A stretch of 64,000 nt of DNA from Rhizobium vallis (GTDB lineage: Bacteria > Pseudomonadota > Alphaproteobacteria > Rhizobiales > Rhizobiaceae), in contig NZ_ML133689.1 in NCBI RefSeq assembly GCF_003985155.1, positions 372,001 to 436,000 of the forward strand, given 5' to 3'. Below, piece by piece: positions 26,305 through 35,359 of this stretch; within the stretch, counting starts at the first letter, position 1; each line of letters begins with the position of its first letter. The translations under genes and the position numbers were made by a program. The notes beneath the pieces were generated by a model. The model was not told where the DNA came from. It searched no databases and saw only the letters and a program-made list of their open reading frames with translations.

Positions 26305-26343
26305 CAGAACCGCCGTCACACGCTCTGACGGCGGTTCTGTTTT
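26305..26343 (+). terminator. Rho-independent terminator of hemA
   Basis: A perfect 14-bp stem (26305-26318 with 26326-26339), seven-base loop, then TTTT. It starts 36 bases after the hemA stop and isolates hemA from the LacI operon. Confidence 0.92.
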
Positions 26344-26515
26344 GCTCGCGCAAATCTCCCTTGCCCTGACAAGATCGTCCCGCGCTGACGTATGATCATC
26401 CGCGCCGGTTCGAGGGATCGATGACGATGGCATCGGCTCCGACCGAGTCGCATCGGTCTTTTCCCACGCCTTCTTCGCTGTCGTCCGCACCTCCTCCATC
26501 GATTCCCGAATTGCA

Positions 26516-26565
26516 TGAGAAAACCTTTTCTCACTTGACACGAAGGTTGGTAAAAGCTTTTCTCA
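26516..26565 (+). promoter_or_regulatory. Two LacI-type operators around a -35 box
   Basis: Operator 1 is a perfect 18-bp palindrome, TGAGAAAACCTTTTCTCA, at 26516-26533. Operator 2, TGGTAAAAGCTTTTCTCA, at 26548-26565 differs at two positions of one half. Their centres are 32 bp apart, about three helical turns, so dimers could bind the same face. A consensus -35 TTGACA lies between them at 26535-26540, so bound repressor would block RNA polymerase. The regulator ATG follows at 26577. The natural candidate for binding is the LacI-family protein encoded next. Confidence 0.7.
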
Positions 26566-26576
26566 AGCCACTTCGG

Positions 26577-27617
26577 ATGGAGGAAGATCTGAACATATCG
26601 GGAGGAAAGAGAGGCAGGATCACCATCCATGAGGTGGCGTCGGCTGCCGGGGTGAGCATTTCGACGGCGTCGAAGGCGCTCAACGACACCGGCCGGATGG
26701 GTGCGGAAACGCGCGAGCGGGTGAAGCGGATCGCCGGCGAAATCGGGTATCGGCCGAATGCGCTGGCGAGGGGTCTTCTCAGCAAGCGCAGCTTCACGAT
26801 CGGGCTGCTGACGAATGACACCTACGGACGTTTCACGCTGCCTGTGATGGCGGGTATTTCAGATGCCCTCGTCGACCACGGGGTTTCGGTTTTCCTGTGC
26901 GCCATCGAAGACGATCCGGCGCTCGCCCAGATCCATGTCGATGCGATGCTGGACAAGCAGGTCGACGGCATCATCGCAACAGGCAAGCGCCTGGACAGGC
27001 GTTTACCCGTCGATCTGTCGAATTTGCATGTGCCTGTCGTTTACGCCTTCACGGAAGGAACCCAGAACAGCGTCACTTTCCGGTCTGACGACGAACAGGG
27101 TGCGAGACTGGCCGTCGAATGGCTGATGAAGATCGGGCGGCGACGGATTGCGCACATCACCGGGCCGGAGGACTTCTTTTCGGTGCGGGAGCGTGCCGGC
27201 GCCTATCATCAGGTGGCCGGTCACCGTGAGCCGGTGCTTTACGGCGTCTGGTCGGAAAGCTGGGGCCATGAGGCAATCGAAGAGCTTTGGAAGCGGCCCG
27301 GAGAAAAACCGGACGCGATCTTCTGCGGCAACGACCAGATTGCCCGCGGTGCGGCGGATGCGCTGCGCGAGCGCGGCGTCAAGGTGCCGCAGGACGTCTC
27401 GGTCATCGGCTTCGACAATTGGGAGATTGTCGCGGCGCAGACGCGGCCGCCGCTGACGACGGTGGATATGGAGCTGAAGGAGCTCGGGCGGCAGGCCGGA
27501 TTGACGGTGCTGGCGCTCGCGGAAGGCCGGCCGGTCGAGCCGGGCGTGAGGAAATTGCCCTGCCGGCTGATCGTCCGGCAGTCATGCGGGGGTAAGCCCT
27601 CCACGGAATGCGAATAA
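26577..27617 (+). CDS. LacI-family repressor of the GH127/ABC sugar operon
   Basis: 346 residues from the ATG at 26577. The open frame extends 52 codons upstream, but that part would cover the operators and has no domain. A LacI helix-turn-helix occupies about residues 14-60 (ITIHEVASAAGVSISTASKALN, then ERVKRIAGEIGYRPNALARGL with the hinge). The periplasmic-binding-protein-like effector domain follows with GLLTNDTYGRF, FRSDDEQGARLAVEWL and DAIFCGNDQIARG. It heads an operon of solute-binding protein, two permeases, glycosidase and ATPase, so its inducer is probably the imported sugar or its hydrolysis product. Confidence 0.92.
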   Translation: MEEDLNISGGKRGRITIHEVASAAGVSISTASKALNDTGRMGAETRERVKRIAGEIGYRPNALARGLLSKRSFTIGLLTNDTYGRFTLPVMAGISDALVDHGVSVFLCAIEDDPALAQIHVDAMLDKQVDGIIATGKRLDRRLPVDLSNLHVPVVYAFTEGTQNSVTFRSDDEQGARLAVEWLMKIGRRRIAHITGPEDFFSVRERAGAYHQVAGHREPVLYGVWSESWGHEAIEELWKRPGEKPDAIFCGNDQIARGAADALRERGVKVPQDVSVIGFDNWEIVAAQTRPPLTTVDMELKELGRQAGLTVLALAEGRPVEPGVRKLPCRLIVRQSCGGKPSTECE

Positions 27618-27665
27618 GGGAATGAGCAAAGGCGCAGGGAGATGCGCCATATCGGGAGGAGTGTC

Positions 27666-28904
27666 ATGATCAAGCGTCTATTGGCGGCGACCAGCATCGC
27701 TACCTTATGCCTGTTTTCGGCTGCGTCAGCCGCCGAGAATGTCGAAATGTGGGTTCGCACGGGGATTGGCGACTCCTTCAAGAAGGTGGTCGAGGCCTAT
27801 AATTCCGGCCATGACAACAAGGTCGTGGTGACCGAGGTGCCGTTCTCCGAGCTCGTGCAGAAATATGCGACGGCAATTGCCGGCGGGCAGGCGCCTGACG
27901 CCCTGTCGATGGACCTGATCTACAACCCGGCCTTTGCCGCGGCAGGCCAGCTGGAAGACCTGACGGACTGGGCGAAGTCGCTGCCCTATTTCAACTCGCT
28001 TTCGCCGTCGCATGTCCGCCTCGGCACCTATCAGGACCGGGTCTACGGTCTGCCGCTCTCTGTCGAAACCTCAGTCTTTGCCTGGAACAAGGATCTCTAC
28101 AAGAAAGCCGGTCTCGATCCGGAGAAGGCGCCGGCAAGCTGGGACGAAATTACCGCCAATGCGGAGAAGATCCGCGCATTGGGTGATGACACTTACGGCT
28201 TCTATTTCTCCGGCGGTGGCTGCGGCGGCTGCATGATCTTCACCTTCACGCCGCTCGTCTGGGGTGGGGGCGCCGACATCCTGTCGGCCGACAGCAAGAC
28301 GGCGACGCTCGATACGCCACAGATGCGCAAGGCCGTCGACATCTACCGCAACATGGTCAAGAAGGACCTCGTGCCGGCGGGTGCGGCCAGCGACACCGGT
28401 GCGAACTTCCTGAGCTTCACCAATGGCAAGATCGGCCAGCAAAGCCTCGGCGCCTTTGCCATCGGAACGCTGGTGACCCAGCATCCCGACATCAATTTCG
28501 GCGTAACCCTGATCCCCGGTGTCGACGGCAAGCCTTCGTCCTTTGCCGGCGGCGACAATTTCGTCATCACCAAGGGCACGAAGAAGATCGACGCGGTGAA
28601 GGAGTTCCTCGAATATATCTATTCGATGGACGGCCAGAAGATCATGGCAAAATACGGTAGCCTGCCGACGCGCGGCGATATCGCCGACAAGGTGCTGGAC
28701 GGTCTCGACCCGCGCATGCAGGTCGGCCTCAAGGCGATCAGTGTCGCCAAGACACCCTACACGCTGCAGTTCAACGATCTGATCAACAGCGCCAACGGCC
28801 CCTGGGCAAGCTTCACCAACGCCTCGATCTTCGGCGACGATGTCGACGGTGCGTTTTCGAGCGCCCAGTCGGAAATGCAATCGATCATCGATAGCGGCCA
28901 ATAA
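27666..28904 (+). CDS. ABC transporter sugar-binding protein (family 1)
   Basis: 412 residues from ATG 27666 with GGGAGG upstream. The signal peptide MIKRLLAATSIATLCLFSAASA ends near residue 22. The mature part is a family-1 solute-binding protein (VEMWVRTGIGDSFKKVVEAYN, GGQAPDALSMDLIYNPAF, then GLPLSVETSVFAWNKDLYKKAGLD as the conserved domain-2 signature). A GGGCGGC motif near residue 180 gives two cysteines, perhaps a disulfide. It binds the substrate in the periplasm for the two permeases and ATPase of this operon. The gap to the regulator gene is 48 bases, so it is probably co-transcribed. I infer an arabinofuranose-containing oligosaccharide from the GH127 gene. Confidence 0.92.
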   Translation: MIKRLLAATSIATLCLFSAASAAENVEMWVRTGIGDSFKKVVEAYNSGHDNKVVVTEVPFSELVQKYATAIAGGQAPDALSMDLIYNPAFAAAGQLEDLTDWAKSLPYFNSLSPSHVRLGTYQDRVYGLPLSVETSVFAWNKDLYKKAGLDPEKAPASWDEITANAEKIRALGDDTYGFYFSGGGCGGCMIFTFTPLVWGGGADILSADSKTATLDTPQMRKAVDIYRNMVKKDLVPAGAASDTGANFLSFTNGKIGQQSLGAFAIGTLVTQHPDINFGVTLIPGVDGKPSSFAGGDNFVITKGTKKIDAVKEFLEYIYSMDGQKIMAKYGSLPTRGDIADKVLDGLDPRMQVGLKAISVAKTPYTLQFNDLINSANGPWASFTNASIFGDDVDGAFSSAQSEMQSIIDSGQ

Positions 28905-28978
28905 CTCTCCCAAGGCCGCGGCCGGGGAGCGGTGGCAGCTTCCCGGCCAATTTCAATTGACAGATGCGGAGCGTTTCG

Positions 28979-29896
28979 ATGACCGGTTCCGGTTCGACGA
29001 CCCTATTGCCTCGACGCAAGCGACGGCGCAGATCGAACTGGCGCGGCCCTCTCTACATCGCGCCTGCCATGGCGTTGGTGATCGTCTTCTTCGTCATGCC
29101 GGTTCTCTTCACAGGATGGATGAGCCTTCATAACTGGCCGCTGATGGGGGCATCGCGCTGGATCGGCTTCAACAATTATTTTCGTATGTTCAACGACACC
29201 CGCTTCATGGCGGCACTGAATTTCACGGCCTATTATACCCTGATCGTCACCATCGCGATCTTCGCGGTCGCCTTTCCGCTGGCAATCTTCGTCGAAAAGG
29301 AACGGCAGTTCGTCAGCGCCTACCGGACGATCATCTTCCTGCCCGTCGTGGTCGGCCTTGCCACAGCCTCGCTGCTCTGGGTCTGGCTTGCCAATGTCGA
29401 CAGCGGCTTCATCGGCCCGGCCTTGAAAGCGCTTGGCCTTGTCGAAAAGAGCCCCAATCTGCTTGCGACCTTCGACACCGCCTTTCTGACTGTTGTGGTG
29501 ATGGTGGTCTGGAAGATCGCCGGCTTCACGATGATCATTCTTCTGACCGGGCTGCAGGCCATTCCGTCCGAATTGACAGAGGCTGCCCGCATTGACGGCG
29601 CCGGCCGCTGGCAGCGTTTCCGGCACCTGACGCTGCCGCTGATGCGCAAGACGATCGCGCTGGCGCTGATCGTCTCCGTCACCGGCTCGATCCTCGCCTT
29701 CGACCAGTTCTACATCATGACGTCGGGCGGCCCGCAGAACAAAATGATCTCGGTGGTCTACTACATCTTCAACCAGTCCTTCGTGTCCTTCAATCTCGGT
29801 TATGGCGCAGCGCTGTCGATTGCGCTCCTCGCCATCCTTGTGGCCATCAGCATCGTGCAGCTCTGGCTGCTTCGCGTCGGGGAGGAGCGTTCATGA
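28979..29896 (+). CDS. ABC sugar transporter permease 1 (MalF type)
   Basis: 305 residues from ATG 28979, preferred over 28964 because GGAG is 7 bases upstream. Six membrane segments, the first at about residues 25-48 (LYIAPAMALVIVFFVMPVLF). The EAA loop that contacts the ATPase is ELTEAARIDGAGRWQRFRHLTLPLM near residue 200. It belongs to the MalF/UgpA branch of binding-protein-dependent permeases and pairs with the next permease. Its last four bases overlap that gene's start (ATGA). Confidence 0.92.
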   Translation: MTGSGSTTLLPRRKRRRRSNWRGPLYIAPAMALVIVFFVMPVLFTGWMSLHNWPLMGASRWIGFNNYFRMFNDTRFMAALNFTAYYTLIVTIAIFAVAFPLAIFVEKERQFVSAYRTIIFLPVVVGLATASLLWVWLANVDSGFIGPALKALGLVEKSPNLLATFDTAFLTVVVMVVWKIAGFTMIILLTGLQAIPSELTEAARIDGAGRWQRFRHLTLPLMRKTIALALIVSVTGSILAFDQFYIMTSGGPQNKMISVVYYIFNQSFVSFNLGYGAALSIALLAILVAISIVQLWLLRVGEERS

Positions 29897-30756
29897 CCAC
29901 CTCAAGGGAACGCCGCGCGCGCAAGGCCATTCGGACGAAATCGGTTTATCACCTGACCGGCATCGCCATCTCGATCTTCTTTCTCGCCCCCTTCGTGATC
30001 ACGCTGCTGTCTTCCTTCCGCCACGGCACGGAGGCCAGCCTGCCGCCTTTGCCGCCCTGGCCGACCTCGGGCGTCAGCATCGATTCCTATGCGCTGCTCG
30101 ATACGTTCGGTGCCGGCATCTGGCGGCACATGATCAATTCGCTGCTCGTCTCAGTCGCCACGGTGGCGCTGACCGTCACCGTCAGCCTGCTCGCCGGCTA
30201 CGGCTTCTCGCGGTACCGGTTCCCGATGAAGAATGCGCTCTTCGTGCTGATCATCGCGACGCTGATGATCCCGTTCCAGTCGATCCTGACGCCGCTCTTC
30301 ATTATCCTAGCCAAGCTCGGCCTCAACAATTCGCTGCTCGGGCTGACGCTCGTCTATGTGACGCTGCAATTGCCCTTCTCCGTGTTCATGATGCGCAACG
30401 CCTTCGATGCCGTGCCGAAGGAGATCGAGGAGGCCGCCCGCATCGACGGCGCGCGCGATCTGAGGCTCTTGGCGCGCGTCCTCCTGCCGCTGGTGCTTCC
30501 CGGTGTGGCGACGGTCGCGATCTTTGCCTTCCTCAATGCCTGGAACGAGTTCCTCGCAGCACTCGTGCTGCTCTCCAGCAATGAGAAATACACCCTGCCG
30601 GTGCTGATGACGGCGGTTCGCGCCGGACGGCTCGGCGCCATCAACTGGGGAGCGGTGCAGGCCGGTGTCGTCGTCATGACGATCCCCTGCCTGATCGTCT
30701 TCCTGCTGCTGCAACGCTACTACATGCGCGGGCTGATGGCCGGCGCGGTGAAATGA
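29893..30756 (+). CDS. ABC sugar transporter permease 2 (MalG type)
   Basis: 287 residues with six membrane segments, the first at about 20-40 (HLTGIAISIFFLAPFVITLLSS). The EAA motif is EIEEAARIDGARDLRLLARVLLPLVLPG near residue 185, and the PFSVFMMRNAF segment is typical of MalG/UgpE. It completes the membrane channel with the permease before it. The start overlaps the previous stop (ATGA); its stop overlaps an ATG at 30753 of the glycosidase frame, so the genes are tightly coupled. Confidence 0.92.
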   Translation: MTTSRERRARKAIRTKSVYHLTGIAISIFFLAPFVITLLSSFRHGTEASLPPLPPWPTSGVSIDSYALLDTFGAGIWRHMINSLLVSVATVALTVTVSLLAGYGFSRYRFPMKNALFVLIIATLMIPFQSILTPLFIILAKLGLNNSLLGLTLVYVTLQLPFSVFMMRNAFDAVPKEIEEAARIDGARDLRLLARVLLPLVLPGVATVAIFAFLNAWNEFLAALVLLSSNEKYTLPVLMTAVRAGRLGAINWGAVQAGVVVMTIPCLIVFLLLQRYYMRGLMAGAVK

Positions 30757-30776
30757 TCCGAGAGAAAGTGGAGCCC

Positions 30777-32699
30777 ATGACCAAGCCAAGCAATGACCGC
30801 CAATTCCGCCCCATCGCCGTTCCCGATGTGGAGCTCGGCGGCTTCTGGGGCAAATGGCAGGACGCCGTCTGCAATTCCACCGCCGAAACCCTGCTCGACC
30901 GCTGCGTCGAGGCCGGCATGCTCAAGGCGATCGACGTCAGCCAGCCGAGCCCCGGCGTCGTCATTCCCGTTCAGCCTTGGGGCGGGACGACGCAGATGTT
31001 CTGGGATTCCGATCTCGGCAAGTCGATCGAGACGATCGCCTATTCGCTCTATCGCCGGCCAAATCCGAAGCTGGAGGCGCGGGCCGACGAGATCATCGAC
31101 ATGTATGAGAGGATGCAGGACAAGGACGGCTACCTGAACGCCTGGTTCCAGCGCGTGGAGCCGAGCCGCCGCTGGACCAACCTGCGAGACCATCACGAAC
31201 TGTACTGCGCCGGTCATCTCATGGAAGCCGCCGTCGCCTATTATCAGGCGACCGGCAAACGCAAGCTGCTCGACATCATGTGCCGCTATGCCGATTACAT
31301 GATCAAGATTTTCGGCCACGGCGAAGGCCAGATATCAGGCTATTGCGGCCACGAGGAAGTCGAGCTTGCGTTGGTCAAGCTTGCCCGCGTCACCGGCGAG
31401 AAAAAATATCTCGAGCTTTCGAAATACTTCATCGACGAACGCGGCACCGAGCCGCACTTCTTCACGGCGGAGGCTGCTCGCGACAGTCGGAGCGCTGCCG
31501 AATTCCATCAGAAGACCTATGAATATGGCCAGGCGCATCAGCCAGTGCGCGAGCAGAGGAAGGTCGTCGGCCACGCCGTTCGTGCCATGTATCTCTATTC
31601 GGGGATGGCCGACATCGCCACCGAATACAAGGATGACAGCCTGACGGCGGCGCTGGAAACGCTCTGGGAGGATCTAACGACCAAGCAGATGTATATCACC
31701 GGCGGCATCGGCCCGGCGGCCTCCAATGAAGGCTTCACCGATTATTACGACCTGCCCAACGCCACTGCTTACGCGGAGACCTGCGCTTCCGTCGGCCTGG
31801 TCTTCTGGGCGAGCCGCATGCTCGGACGCGGTCCGGATCGCCGTTATGCCGATATCATGGAACAGGCGCTCTATAACGGCGCGCTGCCCGGCCTTTCCAC
31901 CGACGGCAAGACGTTCTTCTATGACAACCCGCTCGAAAGTGCCGGCAAGCACCACCGCTGGAAATGGCATCATTGCCCCTGCTGCCCACCCAATATCGCC
32001 CGGCTGGTGACGTCGATCGGCTCATATATGTATGCCGTTGCCGACGACGAGATTGCCGTGCATCTCTACGGCGAAAGCACCGTCCGCCTGAAGCTTGCCA
32101 ACGGCGCCGAGGTCGTGCTGGAGCAGGCCACCAACTATCCGTGGGACGGCGCGGTCGCCTTTACCACCAGGCTGGAGAGGCCGGCGAAATTCGCGCTGTC
32201 GCTGCGCATTCCGGACTGGGCCGAGGGTGCGACCCTCAGCGTCAACGGGGAGATGCTCGACCTCAGTGCACATGTTCGCAGGGGATATGCGAGGATTGAT
32301 CGCGAGTGGGCGGACGGCGACCGCGTCGCCCTTTACCTGCCGCTTTCGCTTCGCCCGCAATATGCCAACCCGAAAGTGCGCCAGGATGCCGGCCGCGTTG
32401 CCTTGATGCGGGGCCCGCTCGTCTATTGTGTCGAAACGACAGACAATGGCGCAGACCTCAACGCCATCGTTCTGCCCCGCGAGCTCTCGGCTGCTGAAAC
32501 CGTCGTGCTGAAGGACCTCAACGATGCCGTCGCCCTCGATCTCAAGGTCGAGCGCGAGGAAACATCTAATTGGGGCACGCCCCTCTATCGCAAGGCGCCG
32601 GCCGAGAGGCAGGTCGCCACCGCGCGTTTCGTGCCCTATCATCTCTGGGACAACCGCGCGCCCGGAGAAATGCTCGTCTGGGTCCAGTCGGACAAGTAG
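30777..32699 (+). CDS. Glycoside hydrolase family 127, beta-L-arabinofuranosidase-like (DUF1680)
   Basis: 640 residues from ATG 30777; an ATG at 30753, overlapping the permease stop, would add eight. An (alpha/alpha)6-barrel covers about residues 1-420, followed by beta-sandwich parts. The GH127 zinc/nucleophile set is visible: Glu and Cys in YAETCAS and the adjacent cysteine pair in CPCCPPN, which correspond to E338, C340, C417 and C418 of HypBA1, with a cysteine as nucleophile. There is no signal peptide, so hydrolysis happens in the cytoplasm after import. Known enzymes act on hydroxyproline-linked arabinofuranosides such as those of plant extensins; other furanosides cannot be excluded. 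Confidence 0.9.
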   Translation: MTKPSNDRQFRPIAVPDVELGGFWGKWQDAVCNSTAETLLDRCVEAGMLKAIDVSQPSPGVVIPVQPWGGTTQMFWDSDLGKSIETIAYSLYRRPNPKLEARADEIIDMYERMQDKDGYLNAWFQRVEPSRRWTNLRDHHELYCAGHLMEAAVAYYQATGKRKLLDIMCRYADYMIKIFGHGEGQISGYCGHEEVELALVKLARVTGEKKYLELSKYFIDERGTEPHFFTAEAARDSRSAAEFHQKTYEYGQAHQPVREQRKVVGHAVRAMYLYSGMADIATEYKDDSLTAALETLWEDLTTKQMYITGGIGPAASNEGFTDYYDLPNATAYAETCASVGLVFWASRMLGRGPDRRYADIMEQALYNGALPGLSTDGKTFFYDNPLESAGKHHRWKWHHCPCCPPNIARLVTSIGSYMYAVADDEIAVHLYGESTVRLKLANGAEVVLEQATNYPWDGAVAFTTRLERPAKFALSLRIPDWAEGATLSVNGEMLDLSAHVRRGYARIDREWADGDRVALYLPLSLRPQYANPKVRQDAGRVALMRGPLVYCVETTDNGADLNAIVLPRELSAAETVVLKDLNDAVALDLKVEREETSNWGTPLYRKAPAERQVATARFVPYHLWDNRAPGEMLVWVQSDK

Positions 32700-32710
32700 A
32701 TCGTTTGGGG

Positions 32711-33796
32711 ATGACGAACGATATGGGCAACAAGAGCGTCGTGCTCCAGGACGTGCGAAAAAGCTATGGCAGTCTGCAGGTGGTCCACGGCATCGACCTG
32801 ACGATTGCGGAAGGTGAGTTCGTCGTTTTCGTCGGCCCGTCCGGCTGCGGAAAATCGACGCTGCTTCGCATGATCGCGGGCCTGGAGGACGTGACCGACG
32901 GGGAGATCGAGATCAAGGGACGGCTCGTCACCGATCTCGATCCGTCGGAACGCGGCATCGCCATGGTCTTCCAGTCCTACGCGCTCTATCCGCATATGAG
33001 CGTGCGCGACAATCTGGCCTTCGGGTTGAAGATGGCGCGCAACAATGCCGCCGACATAGAAACACGCGTCAAGGCCGCTTCGGCGATCCTGAAGATTGAC
33101 CATCTTCTCGAGCGGCGGCCCGGACAGCTTTCCGGCGGTCAACGCCAGCGCGTAGCGATCGGCCGGGCGATCGTGCGCAAACCCGACGTCTTCCTTTTTG
33201 ACGAGCCGCTCTCCAATCTCGATGCGGAACTGCGTGTTTCGATGCGCATCGAGATCGCCCGCCTTCACCGCGAACTCGGCAACACGATGATCTATGTCAC
33301 GCACGACCAGACGGAGGCGATGACGCTTGCCGACAAGATCGTCGTGCTGCGCGACGGCCGTGTCGAGCAGGCGGGAACGCCGCGGGAAATCTACGAGGAT
33401 CCTGCCAATACTTTCGTGGCGGGCTTCATCGGCTCGCCCCGAATGAACCTCTTGAATGCCGGCTGGGGCGAGAAAGGCCTGGTCGAGCTCGCCGGCGCCC
33501 GGATCGCAAGCGGCCTGTCGCCGGCAGACCGGCCGGCCGGAGCCGCGGTGACGCTTGGGTTACGGCCGGAACATCTGAAAGTGGCATCCGATCAGCCGGG
33601 CAGCCTGACGGCGACCGTCGATTTTTCCGAGTATCTCGGGGGAACGCAATATCTCTATTGCCAGCTTGCCGACGGTCAGTCGCTGACCGTCGAGCATCGT
33701 TCGCCGATCAGCATCGCGGCGGGCGAAGAGGTCAGCCTGCTGTTCGATCCTTCGGATTGCAGATTGTTCGATGAAGGCGGCAAGCGGTTGCGATAG
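32711..33796 (+). CDS. ABC sugar transporter ATPase (UgpC/MalK type)
   Basis: 361 residues from ATG 32711 (alternative 32723). The nucleotide-binding domain has Walker A GPSGCGKST near residue 42, signature LSGGQRQR, Walker B DVFLFDEP and the switch His in VTHDQTEAM. The C-terminal TOBE/regulatory part contains GLRPEHLKV, as in MalK and UgpC. It energises the importer of this operon and is its last gene. Only 11 bases separate it from the glycosidase. dxr follows on the opposite strand after 21 bases, with no obvious terminator hairpin. Confidence 0.93.
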   Translation: MTNDMGNKSVVLQDVRKSYGSLQVVHGIDLTIAEGEFVVFVGPSGCGKSTLLRMIAGLEDVTDGEIEIKGRLVTDLDPSERGIAMVFQSYALYPHMSVRDNLAFGLKMARNNAADIETRVKAASAILKIDHLLERRPGQLSGGQRQRVAIGRAIVRKPDVFLFDEPLSNLDAELRVSMRIEIARLHRELGNTMIYVTHDQTEAMTLADKIVVLRDGRVEQAGTPREIYEDPANTFVAGFIGSPRMNLLNAGWGEKGLVELAGARIASGLSPADRPAGAAVTLGLRPEHLKVASDQPGSLTATVDFSEYLGGTQYLYCQLADGQSLTVEHRSPISIAAGEEVSLLFDPSDCRLFDEGGKRLR

Positions 33797-33817
33797 TCGC
33801 CGTTCGCTCCCAGGTCT

Positions 33818-35008
33818 TCAGCCGGCGGCATCCAGCCTCATCAGCTCGGCAGCCCTTTGCCGGGCTTGCCTGTCGGCTGAAAAGACATCGTCCATGCCCT
33901 CAGCCGGCGGCAGGTGGGCCAGATCGTCCATGACCCTTTCGGTGATGTCGGCCATGGCGAGGAAAGATAGCCGCCTCTCGATGAAGGCCTCGAGCGCCAC
34001 TTCCTTGGCGCCGTTCAGCACCGCGCCCTGAACGCCGCCGCGCGTCATTGCAAGCCGTGCCAGCCGCAGGGCTGGAAAACGCCGCTCGTCCGGGGCCTCG
34101 AAATCGAGCCGCGCGAGCTTGGCGAAATCCAGCCGCTCGACCGGCAGGTTCGGCCGGCGCGGAAAGGACAGCGCGTAACCGATGGCGGTGCGCATATCCG
34201 GCGCGCCGAGCTGTGCCAGAACCGAGCCGTCGGTATAGCCGACCATGGAATGGATGATCGATTGCGGATGGAAGATGACCTCGATCTGTTCGGGCTTCAG
34301 CCCGAAAAGATGCCGCGCTTCGATCATCTCCAGCGCCTTGTTGAACATCGAGGCGCTGTCGATCGAGATCTTCAATCCCATCGACCAGTTCGGATGGGCG
34401 CGCGCGGTTTCCACCGTCACGCCGGCCATTTCCTCCAGAGACGCGGTGCGGAAGGGACCGCCTGATGCCGTCAGGATGACACGCTCGACGGCGTGACGCT
34501 GGTTTTCCTCCAGTACCTGGAAAATCGCATTGTGCTCGCTGTCGACGGGAAGCAGCCTGCCACCGCCTTCGCGGATCGCCTTGATGAAGAGATCGCCTGC
34601 CGAGACCAGGCATTCCTTGTTGGCAAGGGCGATATCCGCGCCGCGCCGCGCGGCGACGAGCGTCGGCGCCAGGCCCGCCGTGCCGACGATTGCCGCCATC
34701 ACCCAATCGGCTTCGCGGTCAGCCGCTTCCATCAGGCCGGATTTTCCCGATGCGACGGCGATGCCGCTGCCGGAAAGTTCGCTCTTCAGCGATTCGTAAT
34801 GCCGATCGTTCGCCGTCACCGCCAGCCGCGCGCCAAAGGATTTGGCTTGACGGGCGAGCAGCTCGACGTTGCCGTTGCCAGTCAACACGGAGATTTCGAA
34901 ACTCTCCCGTCCGCCCAGATGTTCGACGACATTGAGGGTGTTGCGGCCGATCGAGCCGGTCGAGCCGAAGATGCTGAGGCGCCGCGGCGCGGTGTTGCCG
35001 GTCATCAT
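33818..35008 (-). CDS. dxr: 1-deoxy-D-xylulose 5-phosphate reductoisomerase
   Basis: 396 residues. The NADPH-binding N-terminus GSTGSIGRNTL is at residues 15-25. Conserved active-site segments follow: ANKECLVSAG, PVDSEHNAIFQ (metal and substrate site), TASGGPFR, HPNWSMGLKISIDSASMFNKALEMIEA and HPQSIIHSMV. It makes 2-C-methyl-D-erythritol 4-phosphate, the second step of the MEP isoprenoid pathway. It is not within the usual uppS-cdsA-dxr-rseP cluster here but stands alone, an arrangement known in rhizobia that carry a second, unclustered copy or a DXR-only locus. Confidence 0.95.
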   Translation of the reverse strand: MMTGNTAPRRLSIFGSTGSIGRNTLNVVEHLGGRESFEISVLTGNGNVELLARQAKSFGARLAVTANDRHYESLKSELSGSGIAVASGKSGLMEAADREADWVMAAIVGTAGLAPTLVAARRGADIALANKECLVSAGDLFIKAIREGGGRLLPVDSEHNAIFQVLEENQRHAVERVILTASGGPFRTASLEEMAGVTVETARAHPNWSMGLKISIDSASMFNKALEMIEARHLFGLKPEQIEVIFHPQSIIHSMVGYTDGSVLAQLGAPDMRTAIGYALSFPRRPNLPVERLDFAKLARLDFEAPDERRFPALRLARLAMTRGGVQGAVLNGAKEVALEAFIERRLSFLAMADITERVMDDLAHLPPAEGMDDVFSADRQARQRAAELMRLDAAG

Positions 35009-35359
35009 GTGGAATTTCGCGAAATATTTCTCTCTCGTCGGCTCAGGCTCTACAAGGGTTTGGAGGGAGCGGCAAGTGTGCGGTGCAGCAGATTTCCACC
35101 CCTAAGGGGTTTACAGAGCGCCGGCCGGATGTGATCCTTGTACCATTCCTGAGGGAATCGAGATTCCGCAAGCGGCTATTCACGGCTGCAAGGGTATCGG
35201 GGCACGTCAGTGTGCAGGCCGCCGGCCAAACAATAAATCGAGGATGAAACCGGGATGGACGGCTTGGCCGCAATCCCGCCCGTGTGCGCTACGAGCGCTT
35301 TCCTAAGGCCGTCGCTCCGGTTCGGGGCAGTTCGTGTCAGGTCAGAACGATCGGATCTC
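35009..35359. other. Intergenic region upstream of dxr and of the beta-rich outer-membrane-like protein
   Basis: 351 bases. A frame from 35255 continues into the following gene, but its first 35 codons have no domain character and precede a clean signal peptide, so I treat them as untranslated. A short palindrome CCCCTAAGGGG lies at about 35098-35108. Promoters for both divergent genes should be here; I could not define them. Confidence 0.35.
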
